Under the pieces are notes generated by a model that searched no databases, was not told the origin of the DNA, and saw only the letters and a program-made list of their open reading frames with translations. DNA of 64,000 nt from Leucaena leucocephala (Eukaryota > Streptophyta > Magnoliopsida > Fabales > Fabaceae), in NCBI GenBank assembly GCA_037074615.1, contig CM073537.1:18929989-18993988 (forward strand). The letters are read 5' to 3'. Below are positions 11,708 through 22,173 of the stretch, one piece after another. The translations under genes and the position numbers were made by a program. The stretch's first letter is position 1; every line of letters starts with the position of its first letter.

Positions 11708-11899
11708 TATTTATTTTTTTGTTGCCTATCCAGTTCACCGAAGTTTTGTCCCAATTATATTTAAATCTGACTCGCATCACGCTCCTAGTTATGGTGGGTG
11801 AATCTCCTAACAGAGATTTTTTGTATACGTTAAGTTTGAATTCGAGATCTCGTTTAAATAATACTGAGTCGCTTATTACTCAGATTAACTCTCGTTAGT
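11708..11899 (-). mobile_element. tRNA-derived SINE (family A), copy 1
   Basis: The copy is 192 bp, flanked by a 17-bp perfect target duplication AGTTATGATACATGATT at 11691-11707 and 11900-11916. Read on the minus strand it has the same body as the copy at 22174-22360: a B-box-like GAGATCTCGAATTC stretch, then GATTCACCCACCATAAC, and an A-rich tail at the low-coordinate end. The long exact duplication proves retroposition by LINE-type machinery. Confidence 0.92.
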
Positions 11900-11916
11900 A
11901 GTTATGATACATGATT

Positions 11917-12740
11917 GAATCTACTCATTGCAAACTCGAGGCGATAAAAAAAGTTTGAAGATCAAGCTTGAACTTCAACTCAGACTCGAACCTTTTTATT
12001 TGAAGTTTGCCTTTCGTTGCTGTGACCGTCTGCGCCTTTAACAAATCTTTTAATATTATCAAACCCTTTTATGCGTGTGAACCTTGGTCGAAGGTTCTTC
12101 TATCCTCTTTTAATATTTGTGAGTATTGAAAAAATGATTAAATATAAGAAATCCATTTAAATAACAAATTTTATTTGATTATATGTAACTCGGTTGAATG
12201 ACAATCTAATACAATTTATGTTTCTTTATGCAGTTGTTAAAATTTAAAAATAAGTTAAATAGATTAAAATAGTGTATTTTTCATGAAAATTGAACTAGTC
12301 TGCTTGAGGCCAATAAATGAACTAGTTAAAGACGCGTCACACAGACTGACGGTCAAAGGGGAAAGCCAAAGCCTATGCGTGTGTTGTCCACACACCACAA
12401 GTTACCAAACGTGCTCAATATTAGAGAAAATTACACTTAAATTCCACACGAGACGACAATATATTAATGTCTTGGTACAAAAAACAACAATCATTAAAAC
12501 AAACATAATAATTAAAATTAATCTCTCAATATTCTTAATAAAGAAAAAATCATTAAAATTTAGAATTCTTCAATTTATATTTTTTATCAGCAAAGTTTCA
12601 ATTTATTTAGTATTACTTTCAAATATTTTTTTCATTTTTTATCTAATATATCAGTAATATTTAATATTTTTGTATTACCTGTAATAAATATTGCATCATG
12701 GCATACGTCTTTATTTCTACTCTGTCTCAACAGCTTGCTC
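11917..12740. other. AT-rich spacer without recognised features
   Basis: I see no supported gene or repeat here, only AT-rich sequence with short open frames lacking any domain. The last few hundred bases are the distal promoter of the EF-hand gene. Confidence 0.6.
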
Positions 12741-12747
12741 CCCAAGA

Positions 12748-12800
12748 CACGTGACCCGTTCAATATAGGTGGGGCCCACACTCTCCCTTCCCCTATATTA
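12748..12800 (+). promoter_or_regulatory. Core promoter of the EF-hand gene: G-box and TATA-like site
   Basis: A CACGTG G-box (12748-12753, in the ABRE-like context GACACGTGACC) lies about 40 bp ahead of a TATA-like CTATATTATT near 12792. The ATG follows about 95 bp further on. G-boxes of this type bind bZIP and bHLH factors, so ABA or stress response is plausible but not shown. Confidence 0.5.
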
Positions 12801-12887
12801 TTGGAAAATTCCGCCCCTTTTGCGTTCACAACTCTCGAATCCCTCTTTTCTCTCATACCACAAATCGCACATCTCGCTTCTACCACA

Positions 12888-13409
12888 ATGTGTCCTTCCG
12901 GCCGCTCCCTCTCTCCTCCCTCCGCCGCCTCTTCCTCCTCCCCCCCTTCTGCAGCCGGATCCACCGTCGACTCGTCTTTCCGACCAGCATTCGATGTCCT
13001 CGATTCTGACCGCGACGGCAAGATTAGCCGCGACGATCTTAGGGCATTCTACGCCGGCAGGGTTGCCCCCGACGTCGACGACGACCTCATTGGTACGATG
13101 ATGACGGTGGCGGACACAAACAAGGATGGTTTCGTGGAGTACGATGAGTTTGAGAGGGTGGTTCTTGGCGGCAGTGGCAAGAAGAACGGATCTACGAGTT
13201 CGGCGACGTCGTTCTTGGAGGATATGTTCAAAGTGATGGACAAGGACGGAGACGGCCAGCTTAGCCACCGGGATTTGAAGAGCTTCATGGAAATGGCTGG
13301 CCTCGGCGTTACCGACGACGACATCGATGCAATGATCAAATTGGCCGGTGGCGATCGAAACGGCGGCGTGACATTCGAAGGCTGGCATGGAATATTAATG
13401 AACAGTTGA
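12888..13409 (+). CDS. Calmodulin-like EF-hand calcium-binding protein
   Basis: This intronless frame of 173 residues starts at the ATG in CACAATGTG. A longer in-frame extension back to 12735 is rejected because it would run through the TATA-like site. A serine/proline-rich N-terminus (about 1-27) precedes four EF-hand positions: loop 1 at 39-50 (DSDRDGKISRDD), loop 2 at 76-87 (DTNKDGFVEYDE), loop 3 at 118-129 (DKDGDGQLSHRD) and loop 4 at 154-165. Loops 1-3 have the acidic residues at 1, 3, 5 and 12 and glycine at 6, so they should bind calcium. Loop 4 starts with glycine and ends with glycine and is probably dead. The size fits plant CML calcium sensors. Its targets cannot be told from sequence. 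Confidence 0.92.
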   Translation: MCPSGRSLSPPSAASSSSPPSAAGSTVDSSFRPAFDVLDSDRDGKISRDDLRAFYAGRVAPDVDDDLIGTMMTVADTNKDGFVEYDEFERVVLGGSGKKNGSTSSATSFLEDMFKVMDKDGDGQLSHRDLKSFMEMAGLGVTDDDIDAMIKLAGGDRNGGVTFEGWHGILMNS

Positions 13410-14097
13410 CTGCGCCTGTGCAGGTCGCCGTCCATGATTTTTCTCCAAATTTCGTAGTCTATGCTTTTGTGCTTTTACTTGTTCCAATAATTAATTAATT
13501 ACTACTGTAACGAGAAAGAGAATTTGACTTTTAATATCTCCTTTTGGCCATCACTTTTTTTTTGGGTGTTTTTAAGCATGCTTTAGAGATTTATGGGTAC
13601 CCCGAAACTTTAAATCCAGGGAAGGTGCCATTCCAGAGATTATCATAAAAAAAACTAATGCGTCTAAAAAGAGCTGTTTTACATTTTTTTTTATCTCTAG
13701 TCAATTAAGAAAAATTATGCAATTAAATTAGATAAATATGGACGTATCTTTCTTTCTTTCTTTTAATTTGAAGTTTAGAAATTGGGTTTCTAAGATACAG
13801 TTATATCAGAATCTGACGTGTTTTGCGATGTTGAGTTGACGAGCAACTGGGGACAAATTACATCGAATTTTTTATGACAAGCATATTCGAGACGAATGCC
13901 AACTTTGTTCTTGTAAACTCGTGCTGCTTTCAAATTCTCCGTCGACATGTTTATATCCACAAAAATTAGTTAATATTAAACGTTAACAAAAGTGTTCTCA
14001 ATTATTTAATATTAAACATTAACTAAAGTCCAATCTCTCTTTTCAAGGCCCCTACCAATCATGTACTATTAATTAAGTAATGGAGGTTATAAAAAGT
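13410..14097. other. 3' flank and AT-rich spacer
   Basis: The 3' UTR of the EF-hand gene is followed by AT-rich sequence. No coding or repeat signal is strong enough to name. Confidence 0.6.
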
Positions 14098-14765
14098 AGA
14101 GGTGTATCTTGTATTTAAAATAATTTTAGAAAAATAATTAATATTTAAAAATATTTGAGTATGTAATTAATATATTAAATTAATTTTAAAAGTATGATTA
14201 ATACTTTAAAATATTTAAATATATAATTAGTATTTTAAATTAATTTTAGCTATACGATTAGCACTATCAAATATTTAAATTATTATAATTTTACCTTTTC
14301 ACTAATAAAAATATTTTCTTTCGTTGATACATATCAGATAATTTTTTTTATTTCGACACATTATTATTTAAAAGTCATGTGCAATATTATTTTAATAAAT
14401 TGTACTAAATAAACTGTAAAATTTTTCAATCTTCACATATGAATTATATACAATGTTACTCTTATTTAAATAATATGACACATGTGATCTTTTAAATAAT
14501 CATATGTCAAAATAAAAAACTCACGTGACATGGATCTGACATAAATTTGTGTTTCTATTAGTGAAATGATAGAATTATACCAATTTAAATATGTTAGGGT
14601 ACTGAATTAATTTAGAGTGTTAATTATACCTTTAAATACTTTAGGGTGCTGGTTGCACCTCCAAAATTAATTTATAATGTTAATTGTACCCTTAAATACT
14701 TTAAGGTATTAATTATTCCTCTAAAATTAATTTAGAGTGGTGAATATACCTTCACCCAATTATAA
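14098..14765. mobile_element. Foldback / MITE-like element with about 200-bp inverted arms
   Basis: The left arm (about 14098-14330) is an imperfect inverted copy of the right arm (about 14552-14765). The reverse complement of the right arm reproduces in order the left arm's GTGTATCTTG, AAATTAATTTTA, AATATTTAAAT and CACTAATA phrases. Each arm is itself built of two or three units of about 60 bp (ATTAATTTTAAAAGTATGATTAATACTTT-like). The centre holds a second inverted pair (CATTATTATTTAAAAGTCATGTG against ATGACACATGTGATCTTTTAAATAAT). I see no coding content. Read-through would give a long hairpin RNA. Confidence 0.75.
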
Positions 14766-15232
14766 ACCCACCTACGGGACTACTGGGGAAGGAAATTAAA
14801 ATTAGTTGGAAACTACTCGACAAAAATGAGATGGTAGTTTTATTATTAAGTTATTTTCATAGTGAGAGAATATATACAAGTACACAGTTATAAAGATTTT
14901 TGTTTTTGTTTTTTATGTTGAGTGTATCTTGTAGGTAAAAAAGAAGGAGAATATTTTTTTGTAAATCAATATAATAAAGTTGATGAAAGATGAGGGGAAC
15001 AAACTTAAATGGCTGACTTGAGAAAAGCTTACTGGAGAGAAAAAAGAGAGAGACATAAATTAAAGTGAAATGGTACGTGCGTGTGAAGTTTTGATTCTCT
15101 GTAAGTTTAGAATTTGTGTTTCCTAATTTGGATGAACCCTTGCCTTAGTAAAATCAAGAGTCATGACGCGTGCAAATGAGTTTAATAGTTGATTATCTGA
15201 GTCAGATGAGAAATCAAAACAACGTTATACAA

Positions 15233-15418
15233 CTAGCGGGGATTTATCTAAATAGTAAACGATTCGGTATCGTTTAAGCGAGATCTCGAATTCGAGCATT
15301 GTCGTATATAGAAAATTTTTATTGGGAGACTCACCCACCATAGCCAGGTGCGCGACGCGAGTCGAATTTAGATATAGTAGGGGTAAAACTCCAATGAATC
15401 GGGTGGACAAAAAAAAAC
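15233..15418 (+). mobile_element. tRNA-derived SINE (family A), copy 2
   Basis: The body matches the copy at 22174-22360, with GATTCGGTATCGTTTAAGCG, GAGACTCACCCACCATAGCC and CCAGGTGCGCGACGCG, and ends in nine A residues. Flanks TTATACAA (15225-15232 and 15419-15426) form a probable target duplication. Several point changes in the promoter boxes suggest that it is older. Confidence 0.85.
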
Positions 15419-15749
15419 TTATACAAACACAAGTACAATAGGAGAGAGAGAGAGAGCTCAGTAAACTAATTATAAATTACACTTCACTTATTATGAGGCT
15501 TCTCCAAGTAGCTAGGACTCATAACATAACATGATTCATCTAGTTTTCTTAATAGAAACACAAATCTGCCGTTAATTTTTTTTTTTAAATCTTGTGATGA
15601 AGAACGGAAAATTTAAAAATGTACTGTTTGGTTTGATGTTAGAAACTGTTTAAACCACGAGAAACCAGACATTAATTAACACATGCTCTGTAATTGTGAG
15701 TAAGACTTCCTCATAAACAAATTTTCAGCCTTTTAATGTACATAACTAA

Positions 15750-15890
15750 TTAAGCTGCGGTGGGCTTTCGACCAAAAGCTGTTTGGTTGAGAAGCTGTTT
15801 GTGATCATCGTCATGAGCATGAGCTTGCAGAGTGGTGAGGATCAAAGCCAAGGCTAGCACCACCGTTATTAGTGTAGGTAAGCTCCTCAT
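15750..15890 (-). CDS. 46-residue putative secreted peptide
   Basis: An ATG at 15888-15890 opens a 46-codon frame ending in TAA (15750-15752). The product begins MRSLPTLITVVLALALILTT, a textbook signal peptide with a basic residue and a long hydrophobic core. A likely cleavage site follows at LQAHA around residue 25. The remaining 21 residues are hydrophilic, acidic then basic (HDDDHKQLL, then FGRKPTAA). A TATA box on the same strand (15966-15973) puts the start of transcription about 50 nt upstream. I do not recognise the peptide family; it lacks the cysteines of defensins and the end motifs of CLE or IDA peptides. It could be a propeptide for a small signal or a gene end whose other exons I missed. 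Confidence 0.6.
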   Translation of the reverse strand: MRSLPTLITVVLALALILTTLQAHAHDDDHKQLLNQTAFGRKPTAA

Positions 15891-15965
15891 GATGCTCTAA
15901 CTGGTCTGTTTCTGCTAGAACCTGACAACAAGTAGAAATCAGCTTGCAGGAAACTTCCGCACAGT

Positions 15966-15973
15966 CTTTTATA
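15966..15973 (-). promoter_or_regulatory. TATA box for the small secreted peptide gene
   Basis: On the minus strand the sequence reads TATAAAAG, about 80 bp ahead of the ATG. This gives a plausible leader of about 50 nt. A second TATA-like CTATAAATTG near 16140 could serve a longer leader. Confidence 0.5.
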
Positions 15974-16465
15974 ATCTTAATTAACAAAAATTACTATCAC
16001 ACGCGCACACTGCACTAATCCAAAGGCATACTTAGGAGTACTAAGGATGAGCAAAATCTAGGGTTAGATATGGAACTAAGTACTGTACCAGGGATGTTGT
16101 TGGCAAATTTGATGAAGAGGAACGTCAAAGGTTGGCAATTTATAGGGGTTTTTAGTGTGGAACAGATCACTTGAGAGGACGCAAGAGCATGAAAGATATA
16201 TTATTCTTCTCACTTGGCTTTCCACTATCTGTACTATTCATTATTCTCATTGGCCACCTAAGTAATGATTAAGATCCATAATCACAAGCCTATTTCATCG
16301 TTTATGTTCAATTATGGAATCATTAAAGGCCAACGCTTTCATTTCATATGGCTCGTCCAAGGCACAGAATATGGGATATTTGTAAATTAAAGTCACTGTG
16401 ACTAGTCGACCAGGGAATGGATAGAAAACAGCCTTGCTTATGAAACTTGGGTGGATGATAATATA

Positions 16466-16670
16466 TAGGATTAATATAATATTTAACTTTTAATTTTTAA
16501 ATCATAGGTTTTAGTCTCTCAATAAAAAAAACTGTTCAAATTTTATTAAATTATAAGAACTAATATTTTAGACAAAAAAAACTCCAGGTATAAAAGTTTT
16601 TGGTTTAAAAATTAATAAACTAAAACTAAAATAACAATAAATTTAAAAGACTAAAATTATATTAACCCTA
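16466..16670. mobile_element. MITE, about 205 bp, with inverted ends
   Basis: The left end TAGGATTAATATAAT and the right end ATTATATTAACCCTA are inverted copies of one another with one mismatch. Inversion continues further in (ATTTAACTTTTAATTTTTAAA against TTTAAAAATTAATAAACTAAA). Flanking TA/TATA suggests a TA-type target site. Confidence 0.7.
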
Positions 16671-17072
16671 ATATATATCATATATATATATACATGGTAT
16701 ATATAGATGTTGGAGCTACTACATACGATGACGCTGAGATGTATAAGATATAAGAATTTCAACTTGTGGCATACGCATGTATTACACTTCTACATACGCT
16801 TTACTGTAAAAATTCAAACTCCATCATCTTTAATTATTATATTAAATACTATACTTATCGTACATTTCTCACGTTTTCTTCTTACTCCAGATAATCATCC
16901 ATTCGCCTTTCCATTTATTTTACTGTTCGATCGCATTTCTGGTATCCACACCATAATAGAGCGAGATTGGTAGATTAATTATCAAACATTGAAATATATA
17001 ATATTGTGTGGTACTAGCGTTAGTGTCTTGTGAACTATATTTTGATTTGAGTTTCCGGTCCTTCTTTTCTAT

Positions 17073-18180
17073 AAGGGTTAAATTTTTATTTTATCTTAAA
17101 AGTTTATATGTTAAAGTTATACTACTATTAAAATATTTTTGGTTCAATATCACCCTGATGTATCATCCCAAATTTTGATTAAAAAAATTACTTATGGATT
17201 TTCAAGTTATTTACTAAAAATCTTCAGTAAAAACCCTTAAAAAAGGTGTCAGCTTATAAGATGTCTTATTCAAAAGTTTTCACATCTTAATAATTTAGCC
17301 TTGGCTGTTATCTAAGTTAAATTTGACCGTTAATTGACTAAATATGCTGAGTTGACTATCCAGGTATCACCCACGTCAGTTTTTTTTAGATTGAGGTGCA
17401 TATAAGTTTTGAAAGTTTTCATTCAGGAACACTGGATATATAAAAATTTTTAAACTATAACAATTCCACCCTATCTATTACCCGGTTAAGTTTAATTATT
17501 AATTGACTAAATTCGATGATTTGAAATGGTCACTTGTCATTCACTTTTTTTTTCAAGTTTGATTTTGAAATAAAGAAAAGTTTAAAAAAAATTATGTCTC
17601 TTCTTTAGGATTTAAGAAATTAAAAATATGTGAAAGTATCTTGTGTTGTGAAGAGAAAATCAAAAAGGTATCCGTTTATCTTGGCATCAATAGGGTATGG
17701 TGACAAGGATTTCTAACAGTCTTGATCTCTGGGCAATCTCCCTTATCGTCCTGCATTTAATAATTGAATTTTTTTCCTCATTACTCTTTAGAGAACGTGA
17801 GCTCCTCCTCCATCAACAACTTATTTTTTAATGTTGTTCACTCTACAAGCTTAGCATATTTGGTCAACTAACGGTTAAATTTAATCTGGATAATGACAAA
17901 GCAATATTGTTAAAATTTAAAAACTTCTACAGCAACAATTGCTCGTGAGTAAAAACTTATAGGATAAATTTGTACCTTAAACAAAAATCACGTGGATGAC
18001 ACGTGAACTGCCAGCTTAGCATATTTGGTTAACTAATAGTCAAACTTAACTTGGATAACAGTCGGGGCTAAATTGCTACGATTTAAAAACTTTTGGGTTG
18101 ACATTAAACCTAAAAAAACTTCTAAGACAACATAAATACAACGTATGAGCTCATAGGGGTAAAATATGACACTAACCCTT
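17073..18180. mobile_element. 1.1-kb foldback element with four related units
   Basis: The ends are AAGGGTTA (17073-17080) and TAACCCTT (18173-18180). The left half carries a unit around 17280-17390 (AATTTAGCC, CTGTTATCTAAGTTAAATTTGACC-like, CTAAATATGCTGAG) and a second around 17400-17560. The right half carries the same two in reverse complement (about 17830-17990 and 17990-18130), so the layout is forward, forward, reverse, reverse. The centre (about 17580-17800) is unique and slightly GC-richer. No transposase is seen; it is probably a non-autonomous Mutator-like or foldback element. Confidence 0.7.
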
Positions 18181-18770
18181 TGTATAAATTAGATATTTTT
18201 TGTTAAGCATAAGTATTCTTTTATTGAAAGTAATTTTATTTGAGGCATTATCAGACGCTAAATATGAGTATATCTAATTCAAATATTATTCTGTCGTATT
18301 GTGAAATACTAACATTTTTAATTAGATCTAACCTGTTGGTTTGTATAAATTATTAAATTGTATATGATTGTATAATTACTTGGACAATATATTGGATCGT
18401 ATTGGACATGCCTTCTACTAGTAGTGGTATTACATAGGCCTGCCAGGATTCCAGCCCACTCCATCAAAAACATTTGGCAAATTGTAAAAAAAAAAAACAT
18501 TTGGCAAAACCTGAATTTTATTTTTACTATTTTTTTAAATCTACGTATTAAATTTACCTAAACTTTTTAGTATAAAAAAAAAGAAAAGAAAATATCCAAT
18601 CCGTTTTTTGCGTGGGAACAAAGTAGAAAATCTATTTCACCCAGGGCCCAAAAATGAAATTTATGTTGTCGTATATCATCCTTTCAGAGAAAGTGAGAAA
18701 CTCCTTACGGCTTGCCGTTTCCTTCCGATGGAAACGACGTCACTTCACATGGATGCCTTTTTCACCTTAC
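18181..18770. other. Spacer and distal promoter
   Basis: There are no supported features before the promoter of the next gene. Position 18730-18742 holds GACGTCAC, a half-palindromic bZIP-type site near that promoter. Confidence 0.5.
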
Positions 18771-18772
18771 GC

Positions 18773-18780
18773 TATAAATA
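18773..18780 (+). promoter_or_regulatory. TATA box of the tail-anchored protein gene
   Basis: TATAAATA lies 38 bp before the proposed ATG (18818), so the leader would be only about 10-15 nt. That is short but compatible with a housekeeping-type plant promoter. Confidence 0.55.
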
Positions 18781-18817
18781 GAAGTCTCTTTTTGAAATTG
18801 CGAAATATCTCCCGCCA

Positions 18818-19882
18818 ATGAAAGAGAACGCAAAGCTCCCTGTTCGTTCCGCGGAGAATGTCAATCGCAGATCGAAAGACTCATCGAACAAGTTTAACAA
18901 GGCATGGCACGATTTCTGAACCCTAGTTTCTTACTTTCCCCTTCCATTTCAAGACCTTCTTTCTTACATCTTAATTGCTTTTCGTGCGTTAGATCACAAA
19001 GAAGAGCTTGAATGCGGCATTCATGACCGTTTCTGAAGATGCATCTGAAGCATCTAAGGATTCAGAGAGTTCTGCACCAATCTCTGAGATATCACACGCA
19101 TATGGAGATGGAGAACTTTCAGAGGTGATATTGATATGGCGTCGTTGTTGCATTTCCTCGTTCTTTTATTTTTTTTCTTTTTTCGAAAAACGCATCATAG
19201 TTTCAATACACAAAAACTTAACTAAACGGATCACATTTTTTGTGTCTTATTGATTATCCTTCGAATATATATAGAAATGAATGGTTTCGGTGTAACATTT
19301 CAGTAGTATTGTTTTGCTTGTATTTCTGGCTCTCTGCCACCTTCTTGATCCAAAATTTTGGCGTTATGTGCTTGCTTAGATTTCGGCAATCAATTGATAT
19401 TGTCTAATCGATTAAATGACTTTTCTCAAAGTTTGTCAAATGCTTCATATTCGTCTCAGACCTGGATTGAACAAGCATCCTCCGTGAATTTGCTTCGATC
19501 TGATATGACACCATCAGAGAAGATAACCGATGGTGAAGAAAAAGGTTTGCTGAACTGTTTAGGTCCCTCTGAGTTGGATAGTCCTAAGTTTGCTTCCCTG
19601 GAGGCAGAGATTGCCGAGAATTTTCTCAGAAAAGCTCAATCTGAGGTCTTCAACTCGCTCAGTGCTTCGCCTCAATATAGAAAGCTCATGAATGAGATAA
19701 TTAGCTTTGTCTTAGAAGAGCTACATACTGTACCGGAGGAGAGAGATCGCATTGCTGAACTAGTTTCTGCAAAAACTCGAATCACGTTTCTATTTGTCTT
19801 GTTATGGATCGTGGGAGTATCAGCGGTGATTTTCCTGACTTCAGATAGTCATTGCTCTTTCGGCGGACCATTGCCTACTTAA
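18818..19882 (+). CDS. Unidentified tail-anchored membrane protein
   Basis: Exon 1 is 18818-18901 (starts MKENAKLPVR) and exon 2 is 18993-19124, joined by a GC-AG intron; no GT donor keeps the frame. The last exon ends at the stop 19880-19882. Its natural acceptor after CTTGCTTAG (starting 19380) puts the downstream frame off by one and gives an early stop. Using the acceptor at 19458-19459 (exon from 19460) restores the frame. The C-terminal part has a helical region (EVFNSLSASPQYRKLMNEI, then EERDRIAELV) and a single hydrophobic segment (ITFLFVLLWIVGVSAVIFL) near the end, so the N-terminus is probably cytosolic. I do not recognise the family. A missed microexon or a single-base error at the exon 2/3 junction are the main alternatives. 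Confidence 0.65.
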
Positions 19883-22160
19883 TCCAGACCAAGAGGTAAG
19901 ATCTTCTTTCACGACTCTAAATATATATGAAGTCTTTTATTGGATGATTAAAATTTCTAAGCTGAACCAGCTGATACGGTGCTCTTCTTTATACCTAGAT
20001 ACTTTGACTGGTCTTTTTGGAATTGTATGATTTCTTATTGAGCTATTTAAGAAATCATACAATTCCAAAAAGAAGCATGCGATGTTTGTGCTACATTTTA
20101 AAGGTCATCTGCATCGCATGCTTCTTGTTATCTGGAAAAAGAATAGTTATCGTGTATGTTTGTGCTGTATTTCTATCATTCTATGACAGATAGCATTATA
20201 AAATCATACTCTGAGATGATACTTCAATTATCAAATTCTAGTCACTGCACTGCCATTTGACTTCATCAAGCATCTCCAACATGAAACAGAACTATTAATT
20301 CTAGTGGTGTCAACTGTCAAGAGCACTGACTTGTAACGGTGCATAAGTATAGTGGTTTTGCTTGTTTCATGCAGCATGTGTGTTGTCCCTGCTGGTTGTC
20401 ATGCTTGTCTCAAATAGACACGAAGAAAAAACTTATCACGAAGAACATTCTGCTAATTGCTGCTTTTCTAGTTTAAAATGTAGCCAGAGAACAATCAATG
20501 GTTTCTGAGTGTTTAGTCCCATTCCAATAGGTGGTATTACCGTATCGCGTTAGTCGCATCTCCAATAGGCTTGTCTCAAATACATGTTTAATTGCTAAAT
20601 ACTCTTTTGCTATAAATCATTCATTCAACTCTCATCAACCCAAATGCACACTATCCAAAAGAGATTTACGTAAAATGTCCGTTATCTATGTTAATTTTAG
20701 AGCTATACCCATACAAGTAAATCTTATGTACATACCTCTGGCCATGGCAAAATTGTGAAAAAACTTGAAAGTGGAAGAAATATAATCCGAATTCCATTTA
20801 ATGCACGAGCAAATATGAATAAATTCTGTAATCAGTTTGATGAAAAGAAAAATAAGAAATGATTAGCTTTCACCTTCTGTGAGGAACTATTTAGAATTGT
20901 CAGTTCGATTCACTCTTTACAAATAACTATTCCCTTTACAAACGAGTGTTGATAATGGCAAAACTGTAATTCAATCAGAAAATGAAAAACCGCTATAGGT
21001 ATTTTAAATTTCAAACATTTGAAAATTTAAAATAATTCAACATCCTATTACTGAGGCATAGAGATCTCGACCTATGGCTACATCTCAGGGAAAGTTCACT
21101 TTTGCTCATAACCATATTTTAGTCGTCAGGCTAGGAGTAGATTCAATTACTTGTGCTTTTATTTATATATCTACTACTAGATATAACTTAAGACACAATC
21201 CATTCTTCTTTTTGAGACATGTCTCAGCTGGGCTTGTTCTTCATCTGTTACTGTTAGTTTGTTGATCTGTTCTGAGATGAACAGCTATGTTTCATCTTTG
21301 GTCATATTAAGCATGATCTTCCTCTTAGACATAGTTTGTGATGCATTAATTGTTGTAGCGCCAAACAAGCAAAAAAGAGCATCCAAATACTATACTGAGC
21401 AGCAGCTCTGTTTTTGAAATAACAGGAATAACTCATTGGGAACGAAGCCAACAGGAACCTCTAATCTGCTTGTCTATGCCTTTATCTGTTTGTTCACAAA
21501 ACTGTTTCCATAAAGAGTTTAATAACTGCTTTTGAAATAGTTAAATCATTCTTAAAACAGAGCACAGTGATGATTGAGAGATTTTTGATGGAGGAATAGT
21601 CATTGACGCTTTGCTTATAATATTGTCATTATTGATTCAGTTAATGACAAATCACACCATTTTTCACTTATTTTAGAAACACATGTTTCAAAGTCCATTT
21701 TGTTTAACAGTTAGTTAGATGTATGGATCATAAAAAAGAGATTTGAGTTCAGCTTTTTGTTTCTTAAGAAACGAACGTAAATAAATTTTGGTTTTTACCA
21801 AAAAATAAATAAATAAATTTTGGTTTGGCGGTATGTGAAATTACTTTCTTTTTATCTACCTTTTATTTTATTTTTAACGTTTTTCTAAATTTACACCGTA
21901 TTCATTTATTTAATACAGAAAATTTGTATCCCAAATTTTTAGAATAAACTATTTTAATTTTTCCATAAATCCTATTTAAATATAGAAGCCATTACATATT
22001 TTTAATTTTGTATTTTAAATATAGAAGCCATGATTGTGTTTTTGGCGGGTGGGGTAGAGCGAAAGAAAGAAATAAACTTAGCTGAAGTCCAGTAATGACA
22101 TGTATGTACAGGATTGGGCCTCGTTATTAGATTCCCATTCTGATAATTAATTAATTAATT
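19883..22160. other. 3' flank and AT-rich spacer with twin hairpins
   Basis: The 3' region of the preceding gene has a possible spliced UTR segment after CATGCAG near 20373. Apart from the twin hairpins at 20013-20125, I see no supported gene. Short open frames near 20531 and 21074 lack any domain. Confidence 0.5.
20013..20125. other. Twin perfect inverted repeats (24-bp and 14-bp arms)
   Basis: Bases 20013-20036 are the exact reverse complement of 20049-20072 (12-base loop). Immediately beyond, 20071-20084 is the exact reverse complement of 20112-20125 (27-base loop). The arms touch, so the RNA would form two stacked hairpins. They sit about 130 bp past the stop of the tail-anchored protein gene, so probably within its 3' UTR. 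Confidence 0.9.
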
Positions 22161-22173
22161 AATTAATAGAATA

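Noticed and set aside
12735..12887. In-frame N-terminal extension of the EF-hand protein
   Set aside because: It would translate through the TATA-like site and promoter; the ATG at 12888 fits the leader and domain layout.
12798..13435. Long minus-strand frames opposite the EF-hand gene
   Set aside because: They are shadows of GC-rich coding sequence and show no domain.
20013..20072. Reading the 24-bp hairpin as a miRNA gene
   Set aside because: The stem is too short for a plant miRNA duplex plus lower stem and matches no miRNA I know.
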